Below are positions 16,845 to 26,640 of a stretch of DNA of 64,000 bases, piece by piece; within the stretch, counting starts at the first letter, position 1; the number at the start of each line of letters is the position of its first letter. This DNA is from Pandoraea sputorum (GTDB lineage Bacteria; Pseudomonadota; Gammaproteobacteria; Burkholderiales; Burkholderiaceae). Location: positions 4,278,001 through 4,342,000 of the forward strand of contig NZ_CP010431.2 of NCBI RefSeq assembly GCF_000814845.2. Direction: 5' to 3'. A program made the position numbers and the translations under genes. Under the pieces are notes generated by a model. It did not search any database. It was not told the origin of the DNA and saw only the letters and a program-made list of their open reading frames with translations.

Positions 16845-18212
16845 ATGCCCCAACCTAGCATCGATCTGCGGTCGCTCATCGACGAGCGGCCCTTCAGCCG
16901 TTATCAGATATTCGTCACAGCACTCTGCGGGCTGATCGTCTTTCTCGATGGCTTCGACACACAAGCCATCGGCTATGTGGCCCCCGCCATCGTGCATGCG
17001 CTGGGCATCGAGCGCTCGGCGCTCAGCCCTGTCTTTTCGGCCAGTCTGGTCGGCCTCACGCTCGGCGCGCTCGTCGGCGGACCGATGTCCGATCGCGTGG
17101 GGCGGCGGCCGGTGCTGATCGTGGGCATGCTGATCTTCGGAGCGATGTCGCTCGCGACGGCGTTCGCGTCGTCCGTCACGTCGCTGCTGGTGCTGCGCCT
17201 GCTGACCGGCATCGGGCTGGGCTGCGTGATGCCCAACGCGATTGCGCTGACCGGCGAGTTCGCCCCCGAGCGCGTGCGCTCTACCGCCATCATGGTGATG
17301 TTCTGCGGATTCTCGCTGGGCGCGGCGCTCGGCGGACTCGCTGCGGCTGGCCTGATTCGCGACTACGGCTGGCCGTCGGTGTTCATCGTGGGCGGTTTGC
17401 TGCCACTCGCCGCTGCACTGCTCGCCTGGCGGCACCTGCCTGAATCGCCCCGTTTCCTCATCGTGCAGGCAAAGCATCCGGCGCGCCTGCTTGCCGTCCT
17501 GCGGAAACTCGCCCCCGATCTACCAGCAGACGCTCGCGTCGACAGCGGTGCCGATGTGCACGCCAGGGCGCATGCCAGCGTGTCTGCCCTCTTCGCGGAC
17601 AAGCGTGCGCGGATCACCGTGCTGCTGTGGGTGATCTTCTTCATGAGCCTGATGGATCTGTACTTCCTGTCGAGCTGGCTGCCGACGGTGATTCACGATG
17701 CAGGCATCGCACTCGATACCGCCGCGATCATCACCTCCATGCTGCAAATCGGGGGCACGCTCGGCACGCTCACGCTCGGACGAGTATTCGACCGCGTGCC
17801 GCCGTTCAAGGCGCTCGGCGTGGTGTATCTGGGCGCAGCGGTGTGCGTCGTGCTGGTGGGACTGGCGGGCACATCGGTCGCGGTGCTCGTTGCGACGATC
17901 TTCGGGGCAGGGTTCTGCGTCGTCGGCGGCCAGATCGGCGCGAACGCGCTGGCCGCACGCACCTATCCCACGACGATCCGCGGCACGGGCGTGGGCTGGG
18001 CTTTGGGGATCGGGCGCATCGGCTCCATCGTCGGACCGATCGTGGGCGGTGTGCTGCTGGCCCTGCATTGGGACCCGCAGCACCTGTTCATGATGGCCGC
18101 CGTGCCGGTGACCATCGCCAGTGCAGCGGCCTTCACGATCAGCGCTGTCATGCAGCGTGAAGCACGGCTTGCAGCCCGTCGCGTCGCCCGCACTGCGAGC
18201 GACGCTATCTGA
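16845..18212 (+). CDS. MFS aromatic-acid:H+ symporter (PcaK-like)
   Basis: 455 residues, 12 TM helices. AAHS hallmarks: TM1 FLDGFDTQAIGYVAPAI, loop motif GGPMSDRVGRRPVLIVG, the central cytoplasmic loop after TM6, and IRGTGVGWALGIGRIGSIVG near TM11. Start ATG 16845 follows GGAGA. PcaK-type carriers import 4-hydroxybenzoate or protocatechuate; the partner monooxygenase suggests a hydroxylatable aromatic acid. It ends 21 bp before the convergent gamma-glutamyltransferase gene. Confidence 0.87.
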   Translation: MPQPSIDLRSLIDERPFSRYQIFVTALCGLIVFLDGFDTQAIGYVAPAIVHALGIERSALSPVFSASLVGLTLGALVGGPMSDRVGRRPVLIVGMLIFGAMSLATAFASSVTSLLVLRLLTGIGLGCVMPNAIALTGEFAPERVRSTAIMVMFCGFSLGAALGGLAAAGLIRDYGWPSVFIVGGLLPLAAALLAWRHLPESPRFLIVQAKHPARLLAVLRKLAPDLPADARVDSGADVHARAHASVSALFADKRARITVLLWVIFFMSLMDLYFLSSWLPTVIHDAGIALDTAAIITSMLQIGGTLGTLTLGRVFDRVPPFKALGVVYLGAAVCVVLVGLAGTSVAVLVATIFGAGFCVVGGQIGANALAARTYPTTIRGTGVGWALGIGRIGSIVGPIVGGVLLALHWDPQHLFMMAAVPVTIASAAAFTISAVMQREARLAARRVARTASDAI

Positions 18213-18233
18213 CGAAGACGTGACTCAGCGAAC

Positions 18234-19871
18234 TCAGTAGCCCGCAGCGAGGCCGTCGCGACGGCTGTCGCTCGCGGCCACGTAGCCGCGCTCCGGATCG
18301 TTGCGATCCAGACGCCAGATGTACTGGCCGGAGCCGAAGTCCATGTACGGGTCGTCGATGGACTTGAGCTTGTGGCCCAGCGCCACGAGCCCTGCCACCG
18401 TTTCGCGATCCATCGTCGATTCGATATCGACGGTGAAGTCGCGATTGACCTTCCAGCGCGGTGCGTCGCAGGCAGCCTGCGGTTGCTGACCGTAGTCGAG
18501 CATGCGCACGACCGACTGCAAATGGCCTTGCGGCTGCATGTCCCCGCCCATCACCCCGAAGCTCATCACGGCTTCGTGCTGACCGTTGACCTTCTGCGTG
18601 AGGAATGCCGGAATGATCGTGTGGAACGGGCGCTTGCCACCCTCGACCACGTTCGCCGACTTCGGGTCCATCGAGAAGCCGCAACCACGGTTTTGCAGCG
18701 CGATGCCGTAGTCCGGCACCACGACGCCCGAGCCGAAGCCCATGTAGTTCGACTGGATGAAACTGACCATCATGCCCTGCTCGTCGGCGGCGGTCAGATA
18801 GATGGTGCCGCCGGACTTCGGCATGCCGAAGTCGAAGTGCGTCGCCTTGTCCGGATCGATGAGCTTCGCGCGTTCGGTCAGGTAAGCGTCGTCGAGCATC
18901 TGCTCCGGCGTCACCTCCATCGAGCGCGGATCGGCCACGTACTTGTAGAGATCGGCGAAGGCCAGCTTCATCGCTTCGATCTGCAAGTGTTGCGAATGCA
19001 CGCGGTCCACCGCCAGGCTGGAGACGTCGAATTTGTCCAGAATGCCCAGCGCGATCAGGGCTGCAATGCCCTGGCCGTTCGGCGGAATTTCGTGCACGGT
19101 GTAACCGCGATAGTCCTTCTCGATGGGCTTGACCCAGTCGGCGCGATAGTTGCGCAGATCGTCGGTCGTCATCGCGCCGCCATGCTCGGTGCTCCAGGCT
19201 GCGATGCGCTCGGCGATCTCGCCTTCGTAGTACGCGCGCGGGCCTTCCTTCGCCAGCAGACGCAGCGTACGGGCGTGGCCCGGCATGCGCATCATCTCGC
19301 TGGTCGTCGGTGCGCGGCCGTTCGGCATGAACGTTTGCGCGTATCCCGGCTGATTCTTGAGTTCGGGCACCGCTGCGGCCCACTTGCGCGCGACGATGTT
19401 CGCCACAGCGTGACCCCGCTCGGCGATCTCGATGGCCGGGGCCATCAGGTCCGCAAACGGCAACTTGCCGAACTTCGCGTGCAAGGCTTCCCAACCGGCG
19501 ATCACGCCGGGAATGCTCACAGAGTCGACGCCGCGAATCGGCTGTTTGGCGATGCCGTGCTCCTCGCCGTACTTCTTGCGGAAGTAGTCGACGTTCCATG
19601 CACCGGGCGCGGTGCCCGAGGCGTTCAGGCCATGCACCTGCTTGCCGTCCCATACCAGCGCGAAGCAATCCCCGCCCAGACCGTTGGAGACCGGCTCGAC
19701 GATGGTCATGCAGGCGGCTGCGGCAATCGCTGCGTCGACGGCATTACCGCCCTGCCAGAGAATGCGCAGACCGGCTTGCGCGGCGAGCGGATGCGACGTC
19801 GACACGATGTTGCGGGCGAACACCGGCAGGCGCGGCGTCGGGTACGGGTTTTGCCAGTTGAAGTGCGTCAT
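18234..19871 (-). CDS. gamma-glutamyltransferase family protein (cytoplasmic type)
   Basis: 545 residues, an N-terminal nucleophile hydrolase. The conserved start GGNAVDAAIAAAACMTIVEP, the GLGGD motif and the self-processing site KSGGTIYLTAADEQG (nucleophile Thr356) are present; the usual second Thr and His after the nucleophile are replaced (GTIY rather than TTH), as in YwrD-type relatives. There is no signal peptide (it begins MTHFNWQNPYPTPRLP). It is the last gene of the dipeptide/glutathione ABC operon, 77 bp after the second permease. It probably hydrolyses imported gamma-glutamyl compounds inside the cell; the substrate is inferred. Confidence 0.85.
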   Translation of the reverse strand: MTHFNWQNPYPTPRLPVFARNIVSTSHPLAAQAGLRILWQGGNAVDAAIAAAACMTIVEPVSNGLGGDCFALVWDGKQVHGLNASGTAPGAWNVDYFRKKYGEEHGIAKQPIRGVDSVSIPGVIAGWEALHAKFGKLPFADLMAPAIEIAERGHAVANIVARKWAAAVPELKNQPGYAQTFMPNGRAPTTSEMMRMPGHARTLRLLAKEGPRAYYEGEIAERIAAWSTEHGGAMTTDDLRNYRADWVKPIEKDYRGYTVHEIPPNGQGIAALIALGILDKFDVSSLAVDRVHSQHLQIEAMKLAFADLYKYVADPRSMEVTPEQMLDDAYLTERAKLIDPDKATHFDFGMPKSGGTIYLTAADEQGMMVSFIQSNYMGFGSGVVVPDYGIALQNRGCGFSMDPKSANVVEGGKRPFHTIIPAFLTQKVNGQHEAVMSFGVMGGDMQPQGHLQSVVRMLDYGQQPQAACDAPRWKVNRDFTVDIESTMDRETVAGLVALGHKLKSIDDPYMDFGSGQYIWRLDRNDPERGYVAASDSRRDGLAAGY

Positions 19872-19948
19872 GGAATTACGGATGACCTCTGTCTCGATTG
19901 GTTGGAATACGTCTGCCGGAGCGTGATGCTGCTTTGGTTAAGTGACGG

Positions 19949-20887
19949 TTATTGCTCGCGAGGATCCAGCGCGTCGCGCAGTCCGTCACCCAGCAGGTTG
20001 AAGCCGAGTACCGTCAGGAAAATGGCGATACCGGGAAAAATGGACATCCAGGGCGCCTGCTCGACGAAGTCCTTGGCCGTGTTGAGCATCGAGCCCCACG
20101 ACGGCAGCGGCGGCAGTTGCCCCAGTCCGAGGAACGACAGGCTCGCCTCGGCGATGATCGCGGTCGCGACCGTGAGACTGGCCTGAACGATGATCGGCGG
20201 CAGCACGTTCGGCAGGATGTAGCGCACGATGATGCGCGTATCCGTGAGGCCGATGGCACGGGCCCCCTCGACATACTCTTCCGCTTTCACGGTGAGCGCC
20301 TGCGCGCGTGCCAGCCGGACGAAACGTGGCATGGCGGACACGCCGATGGCAATCATCGCGTTGGTCAGGCTCGCCCCGAGAAACGCCGCCATCGCAATGG
20401 CCAGGATCAGGAACGGAATGGACAGCAGCGCGTCGGCCAGCCGCGAGACGATGGCGTCGACCCAGCGGCCAAAGTAGCCCGCCAGCAGCCCGAGCGGCAC
20501 GCCCACGATCACCGCGATACCGACCGACACCACACCGGCGGCCAGCGACGCCTGCGCGCCGTAGATCATGCGCGCGAGAATGTCGCGGCCCAGTTCGTCG
20601 GTGCCGAACCAGTGCAGCGCACTAGGGGCCTGACGCACCGCCATGAAACTAGTGGCAATCGGGTCGTAGGGCGAGATCCACGGCGCGAGCATTGCGACAA
20701 GCACCGCGAACGCGACGATGATCGCCCCGGCAACCGCCGCCTTGTTGCGCGCAAACTTGCGCAGCCCGCGATAGCGACGGCGCGGCAGGCGCTCCGCGCT
20801 CGCGGCGACGGCCACCGGCGCGACGGCAGGGTTCGCGTCCGGCGCTGGCGAAGAGGATGACGTCTGTGTCGTCTGGATAGCAGCCAT
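19949..20887 (-). CDS. ABC peptide/glutathione importer, permease DppC/GsiD type
   Basis: 312 residues with an N-terminal cytoplasmic Ser/Thr/Ala-rich tail, then six TM helices. The DppC-type signatures PLGLLAGYFGRWVDAIVSRL and the coupling-helix EAA motif EYVEGARAIGLTDTRIIVRYILPN are clear, and the HWFGTDELGRDILARMIYGA segment is characteristic of this permease family. It forms a heterodimer with the permease encoded 12 bp upstream. It is part of a six-gene minus-strand operon ending in a gamma-glutamyltransferase. Confidence 0.9.
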   Translation of the reverse strand: MAAIQTTQTSSSSPAPDANPAVAPVAVAASAERLPRRRYRGLRKFARNKAAVAGAIIVAFAVLVAMLAPWISPYDPIATSFMAVRQAPSALHWFGTDELGRDILARMIYGAQASLAAGVVSVGIAVIVGVPLGLLAGYFGRWVDAIVSRLADALLSIPFLILAIAMAAFLGASLTNAMIAIGVSAMPRFVRLARAQALTVKAEEYVEGARAIGLTDTRIIVRYILPNVLPPIIVQASLTVATAIIAEASLSFLGLGQLPPLPSWGSMLNTAKDFVEQAPWMSIFPGIAIFLTVLGFNLLGDGLRDALDPREQ

Positions 20888-20899
20888 GTTCTTGAATTC

Positions 20900-21844
20900 T
20901 CAGGCGCGACGCAGGCGCGGGTTAAGCAGGACGTAAAGCACGTCGGCCAGCAGGTTCAACACGATGAAACTCACGGCGGTCACCAGCACGACACCCTGCA
21001 CCACCGCATAGTCGCGGTTGAACACGGCGTCGACGACCAGCTTGCCGAAACCCGGAATCGTGAAGACCTGCTCCGTCAGCACCGCCCCCGCGAGCAACTC
21101 GCCGAACAGCAGCGCCAGCACCGTCACAATCGGTATCAGCGCATTGCGAAACGCATGCTTGAGCACCACCGTACCGCGCAGCAAGCCCTTCGCACGCGCC
21201 GTACGGATGTAGTCGGTGCGCAGCACGCCGAGCATGGCGCTGCGCGTGTGACGCATCAGTTGCGCGCCCAGCGCCGCCCCGAGCACGAACGCGGGCATCA
21301 CCATCGTCTTGAAGCTCATCCACAAATCTTCGCCCGGCGGCACGTAGCCCGACGACGGCAGCAACTGCCAGCGCACCGAGATGAGGAAAATCAGCAGAAT
21401 GCCGAGCCAGAAGTTCGGAATCGACATGCCTGAGAGCGCCAGCACGTTGGATCCGTAATCGATCGCTTTGCCACGATTGGCCGCCGAGAGAATACCCAGC
21501 GGAATACCGATCCCAATGGCGATCACGAGACCGAACATGGCCAGTTGCAACGTGACCGGCAACTTCTGCGCGATGAGTTTCGTCACCGGCTCGCCGGTGC
21601 GCAACGAGTTGCCGAGATCGCCGCGCAGCACGCTGCCAATCCACAGCGCGTACTGCGTGGGCAGCGGCTTGTCGAGGTGATACTTCTCGCGCAGGGCGGC
21701 GATGACCTGCGGGTTCTGATCCTCGCCAGCCATCGCGAGCACGGGATCGCCGGGCAGCATCTTCTGCAACCCGAAGATCATCATCGACACGATGATGAGC
21801 GTGGGAATGGCAACCAGCGCACGATGGACGACGAGGCGCAGCAT
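20900..21844 (-). CDS. ABC peptide/glutathione importer, permease DppB/GsiC type
   Basis: 314 residues, six TM helices. N-terminal IPTLIIVSMMIFGLQKMLPG, DKPLPTQYALWIGSVLRGDLG and the EAA loop DYIRTARAKGLLRGTVVLKH are diagnostic of DppB/GsiC permeases. ATG at 21844 follows GGGGA. It lies 13 bp downstream of the substrate-binding protein gene and 12 bp upstream of its partner permease. Confidence 0.9.
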   Translation of the reverse strand: MLRLVVHRALVAIPTLIIVSMMIFGLQKMLPGDPVLAMAGEDQNPQVIAALREKYHLDKPLPTQYALWIGSVLRGDLGNSLRTGEPVTKLIAQKLPVTLQLAMFGLVIAIGIGIPLGILSAANRGKAIDYGSNVLALSGMSIPNFWLGILLIFLISVRWQLLPSSGYVPPGEDLWMSFKTMVMPAFVLGAALGAQLMRHTRSAMLGVLRTDYIRTARAKGLLRGTVVLKHAFRNALIPIVTVLALLFGELLAGAVLTEQVFTIPGFGKLVVDAVFNRDYAVVQGVVLVTAVSFIVLNLLADVLYVLLNPRLRRA

Positions 21845-21857
21845 GGCGGCAGTCCCC

Positions 21858-23360
21858 TTAGCCCTTGATGGTCACGCCGCGCAGACGGATCAGACCGTCC
21901 GGGTAGGCCACAAAGCCCTGCACCTTCTTCGTGAGCACATACGGCCACGGCTGCACGTACAGATAGAGGATCGGGTCTTCGTCGGACAGGATCTTGTTCG
22001 CGGCGTCATACAGCGGCTTGCGCTCGGCGACGGTCGACTTCACGCGCGCGTCGTTCAACAATTTGTCGACCTCGGCGTTGCAGTACTGACCGTAGTTCAG
22101 ATTGCCCTTGCACGAGACGAACTGGTGCAGGTTGCCGTCCGGATCGACACGTCCCGACCAGCCGTTGTAGAGCACATCGAAGTCGCCACGGTGCGCGGCG
22201 TCGAGTGCCGCCGCGTAGTCCATCGGGCGCAACTTGAGCGTGATACCGGCTTCCGCGAGCATCGCCTGCAACATCTGCGCCATCTGATTGGAGACGGTGC
22301 TATTGCCGAAGCTCAGCGTCACATTGACCTTCTCGAAACCGGCCGACTTCAGCAAAGCCTTCGCCTTCGCAACGTCGCGCTTCGTGGTCTTGATCGACGT
22401 GTCGTAATACTGCCCGGAGCGCGGCAATGCCTGATTGGCTGGCGTGAAGATGCCGCCGCCGATTACCTGATTGATCGCGTCGCGGTCGATAGCCAGATCG
22501 AACGCCTGGCGCACGCGCTTGTCACGCAACGCCTTGTTCGCGTTCGGGGCGACGTTAAACGTCAGACCATAGTAGCCGAGCCCGTCCATCGAGATGAAGG
22601 TCAGGTTTGCATCGCGCTGAACCGACTTCACGTCCGACGGCGAGAGACGCTCCAGCATGTCGAGCGAGCCGGAACGCACGTTCGCAAGACGCACCGTCGT
22701 ATCCGGAATCGGCAGGAAGATGACCTTCTGGATGGGGTATTTGTCGGCTTCCCAGAAGCCCGGGAATTTCTCCAGCACCACGCGATCGTTCTGCACGCGC
22801 TGCACGAACTTGTACGGACCGGAGCACACCGGCTTCGATTGCACGCTCGCATCGTCGGCCAGCGTCTTGGGCGCGAGCATCATTCCCGCGCGGTCGGACA
22901 GCGTGGCGAGCAGTGCCGAGTCCGGGGCCTTGAGCACGATGTTGACGGTCGAGTCGTCCACCACGTCGACATGGTCGATGGACGAGAGCTCGCTCTTGCG
23001 GTTGCTTGCCTGCATCGTGCGCGCGCGGTCGAGATTGGCCTTCACGGCGGCGGCGTTGAACGGCTCGTCGTCGTGGAACTTCACGCCTTTGCGCAGTTTG
23101 AACGTCCAGGTCTTGCCGTCGGCACTCACATTCCATGCGGTGGCCAGCATCGGCACGAACTTCAGATCGGTGCCGATATCGACCAGCGAGCTGCACAGCG
23201 AGCGCAGCACCATGCGGTCGACCACCTGCGAACTGCGCGCAGGATCGAGCGAACCGATGTCTTCCTGCAAACCAATCCGGATAGTCGATTGCGCCATGGC
23301 CGAAGCCGCGCCGGTCGTCAGAGCCGCCGCCAATACAAGATCGAGCAGAACGTTGCGCAT
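21858..23360 (-). CDS. periplasmic substrate-binding protein, SBP family 5 (dipeptide/glutathione)
   Basis: 500 residues. The signal peptide MRNVLLDLVLAAALTTGAAS ends at ..AMAQ, and the mature protein starts STIRIGLQEDIGSLDPARSS. Family 5 features: WTFKLRKGVKFHDDEPFNA near residue 90 and RVRQAFDLAIDRDAINQV near 290. The start is set by the signal peptide and AAGGGA upstream; a longer open frame to 23804 lacks support. Family 5 binds peptides, glutathione, nickel or opines; the gamma-glutamyltransferase in the operon points to gamma-glutamyl peptides. Confidence 0.9.
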   Translation of the reverse strand: MRNVLLDLVLAAALTTGAASAMAQSTIRIGLQEDIGSLDPARSSQVVDRMVLRSLCSSLVDIGTDLKFVPMLATAWNVSADGKTWTFKLRKGVKFHDDEPFNAAAVKANLDRARTMQASNRKSELSSIDHVDVVDDSTVNIVLKAPDSALLATLSDRAGMMLAPKTLADDASVQSKPVCSGPYKFVQRVQNDRVVLEKFPGFWEADKYPIQKVIFLPIPDTTVRLANVRSGSLDMLERLSPSDVKSVQRDANLTFISMDGLGYYGLTFNVAPNANKALRDKRVRQAFDLAIDRDAINQVIGGGIFTPANQALPRSGQYYDTSIKTTKRDVAKAKALLKSAGFEKVNVTLSFGNSTVSNQMAQMLQAMLAEAGITLKLRPMDYAAALDAAHRGDFDVLYNGWSGRVDPDGNLHQFVSCKGNLNYGQYCNAEVDKLLNDARVKSTVAERKPLYDAANKILSDEDPILYLYVQPWPYVLTKKVQGFVAYPDGLIRLRGVTIKG

Positions 23361-23403
23361 GCGTGTGATCCCTTGTCTGTGTGATGGTGTCGTGAAGGTG
23401 TTG

Positions 23404-24506
23404 TTATGTACTCGTGCGGGCTGCGCTCGCGTCGGTCTGCGACTGTCGCGCCCGATACAGCGCGAGTCGCTCGCCCAGCTTCTCGCTCGGTGCCGCCGCC
23501 CGCGCCGGGCTTGCTCCGGCGTTCTGAATCTCGCGCCAGAAGTGGCAGGCGACCTGTCGGCCGTCCGGCAGCACTTCGTCGACCGGCTTGTGCTCCCGAC
23601 AAGCGTCGCGCGCATGCGGGCAGCGCGGGTGAAAGCGACACCCCGGCGGTGGTGCAGTCGGACTCGGCAGCTCGCCACCCAGCGGTGCGCGCTCACGTCG
23701 CAGATGCGGTCGGCTCGCCGGAATCGCCTGAAGCAGCGCCTGTGTATAGGGATGCAGCGGGTTGTCGAAGAGCGCGTCGGCGCTCGCCAGCTCGACGATC
23801 TCACCGAGGTACATCACCGCCACCCGGTCGCTCATGTGGCGAATCACCGCCAGATCGTGGGCGACCATGACGAGCGTGAGGCCGAAGTCGTGCTTCAGCC
23901 GTTCGAGCAGGTTGATGACCTGCGCCTGCACGGAGACGTCGAGCGCCGAAACCGGTTCGTCGCCGATGATCACGCGCGGCTCACCGGCCAGTGCGCGTGC
24001 GATACCGATGCGCTGGCGCTGCCCGCCGGAAAACTCATGCGGGAAGCGTTGCGCATAGTCCGGTTGCAGGCCGACGGTACGCAGCAGTTCGGCGACGCGC
24101 TCGTCGCGGGCACGTCCGTGTGCGAGGCCGTGTAATGCAATCGGCTCACCGATCAGACCGCCCACGGTCATGCTCGGATTGAGCGATGCGAACGGGTCCT
24201 GGAAGATGATCTGGAGTTCGCGCCGCAGACGCCGCATCGCGCCCGCCCCCAGCGTCATGATGTCTTCGCCCTGATAGCGCACTTCGCCGCGCGTTGCGTC
24301 GAGCAGGCGCAGCAGCAAACGTCCCAGCGTAGATTTTCCGCAGCCCGATTCGCCGACGATGGCGAACGTCTCGCCCGCCTGCACTGCGAACGATACCCCG
24401 TTGACGGCATACACCGTGGGGGCGCGTGAAAAGCCCACGCGATGGCCGCCGAAGTGCTTGGTCAGATCACGGGCTTCGAGCAGCGGCGTCATTGTCGATG
24501 GTGCGT

Positions 24507-24510
<4 letters not shown>
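23404..24510 (-). CDS. ABC peptide importer ATPase, DppF/OppF type
   Basis: 368 residues. Walker A GESGCGKSTLGR, Q-loop IIFQDPFASLNPS, signature FSGGQRQRIGIARAL, Walker B RVIIGDEPVSALDVSVQAQ and the C-terminal oligopeptide extension with GCRFHPRCPHARDAC (the three Cys of the Fe-S-like motif of OppD/OppF proteins). The ATG overlaps the stop of the upstream ATPase gene by 4 bp (24507-24510), so the two are translationally coupled. It pairs with that ATPase as a heterodimer. Confidence 0.92.
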
Positions 24511-25538
<1,028 letters not shown>

Positions 25539-25614
25539 GGGGCGCGTTGTGTGGGTCGGCCACCCGCTCATGCGGGATGTGCATGACACGATTATGTCTT
25601 CCCCGCACGCAAAG

Positions 25615-25630
25615 GAAATATTAATATTTC
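25615..25630. promoter_or_regulatory. 16 bp perfect palindrome in divergent promoter region
   Basis: GAAATATTAATATTTC is a perfect inverted repeat between the ABC operon start (25538) and lysR (25663). The AT-rich dyad with flanking AAAG and TTTT fits a LysR recognition site controlling both directions. Confidence 0.5.
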
Positions 25631-25662
25631 TTTTTCATGCTTAAGTTATTTTTACTTTCCAA

Positions 25663-26532
25663 ATGCTCACGCTGCGCATGTTGAAGACGTTTCGTCTGGT
25701 GGCGCAAACCGGCTCGTTCGCGGCGGCGGCTGAGCGCGCCGCATTGACGCAGGCGGCCGTCAGTTTGCAGATGCGCGGATTGGAGGACGCCGTCGGCCAG
25801 CGGCTGTTCGACCGGCGCGGGCGTCAGATCACGCTCACGCGTCAGGGGCGCGACCTGTTTCCCCGCGTCGAGCAGATTCTGGCGCTCACGGCCGAGCTGA
25901 CCACCTCGCCCGTCGATGCGATGCAAGGCCCGGTGACCATCGGCGCGGTGGTGTCGGTCATCGGCGCGCTCTCGCTCGTGGTCGCCGAACTGAAGACCGC
26001 GCATCCGCAGCTCGATGTGCGGCTGACGTCCGCCCGCTCGGACGAATTGACCGACCTCGTGGAGCAAGGCGAAGTGGACATCGCCGCCGTGGTCGCACGT
26101 GCGGACGACGCCCGCGCCGACGGACTGGTGTGGACGCCGCTCTACACCGAGCCGATGGTGATGGTCGTCAATCGCGATATCGCCGAGTCCGATCCGCAGC
26201 AGATACTCGATGCACACGCATTCCTGCGGTTCGACCGTCGCGTGCGAACCGGTCTCGTCGTCGAGCAGGCGTTGCGCGCAGCAAAACTCAGCGTAACGGA
26301 GTATCTGGAGCTGAACTCCATCGAGACGATCGTCGCGCTCGTGCGCAAGAACGTCGGCGTGTCGGTATTACCGTTGCTGCACCGGGGCGATTGGCACGCA
26401 GACCCTCTGCTGCGCATTGTCCCCATTGCCGAGCCGCCGCTGCTTCGCACCGTCGGCATGATTCATCGCGAACACGACTCACGCACGCACAACATTACCG
26501 CCGCGATTGCGGGCATGCTGTATGACGTTTGA
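25663..26532 (+). CDS. LysR-family transcriptional regulator
   Basis: 289 residues. HTH: LRMLKTFRLVAQTGSFAAAA, then LTQAAVSLQMRGLEDAVGQR; the effector domain starts at GPVTIGAVVSVIGALS. It is divergent from the ABC/gamma-glutamyltransferase operon with a palindrome between them, so that operon is its likely target. The 108 bp after it contain hairpins (10 bp stem AACGGCGCGA/TCGCGCCGTT at 26570-26595), shared with the convergent MFS gene. Confidence 0.87.
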   Translation: MLTLRMLKTFRLVAQTGSFAAAAERAALTQAAVSLQMRGLEDAVGQRLFDRRGRQITLTRQGRDLFPRVEQILALTAELTTSPVDAMQGPVTIGAVVSVIGALSLVVAELKTAHPQLDVRLTSARSDELTDLVEQGEVDIAAVVARADDARADGLVWTPLYTEPMVMVVNRDIAESDPQQILDAHAFLRFDRRVRTGLVVEQALRAAKLSVTEYLELNSIETIVALVRKNVGVSVLPLLHRGDWHADPLLRIVPIAEPPLLRTVGMIHREHDSRTHNITAAIAGMLYDV

Positions 26533-26569
26533 ACGGGTTTGACATGCACGAACATGTCGCACAAATGTC

Positions 26570-26595
26570 AACGGCGCGAACTTTATCGCGCCGTT
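26570..26595. terminator. hairpin between convergent lysR and MFS genes
   Basis: Perfect 10 bp stem AACGGCGCGA and TCGCGCCGTT with loop ACTTTA, without a T-run. It could be a terminator needing other factors or an mRNA end stabiliser. Confidence 0.4.
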
Positions 26596-26640
26596 GGCGG
26601 GAGACAACGTGAGGTGAAATTGTTGAGCGGCGTTTGGCGT

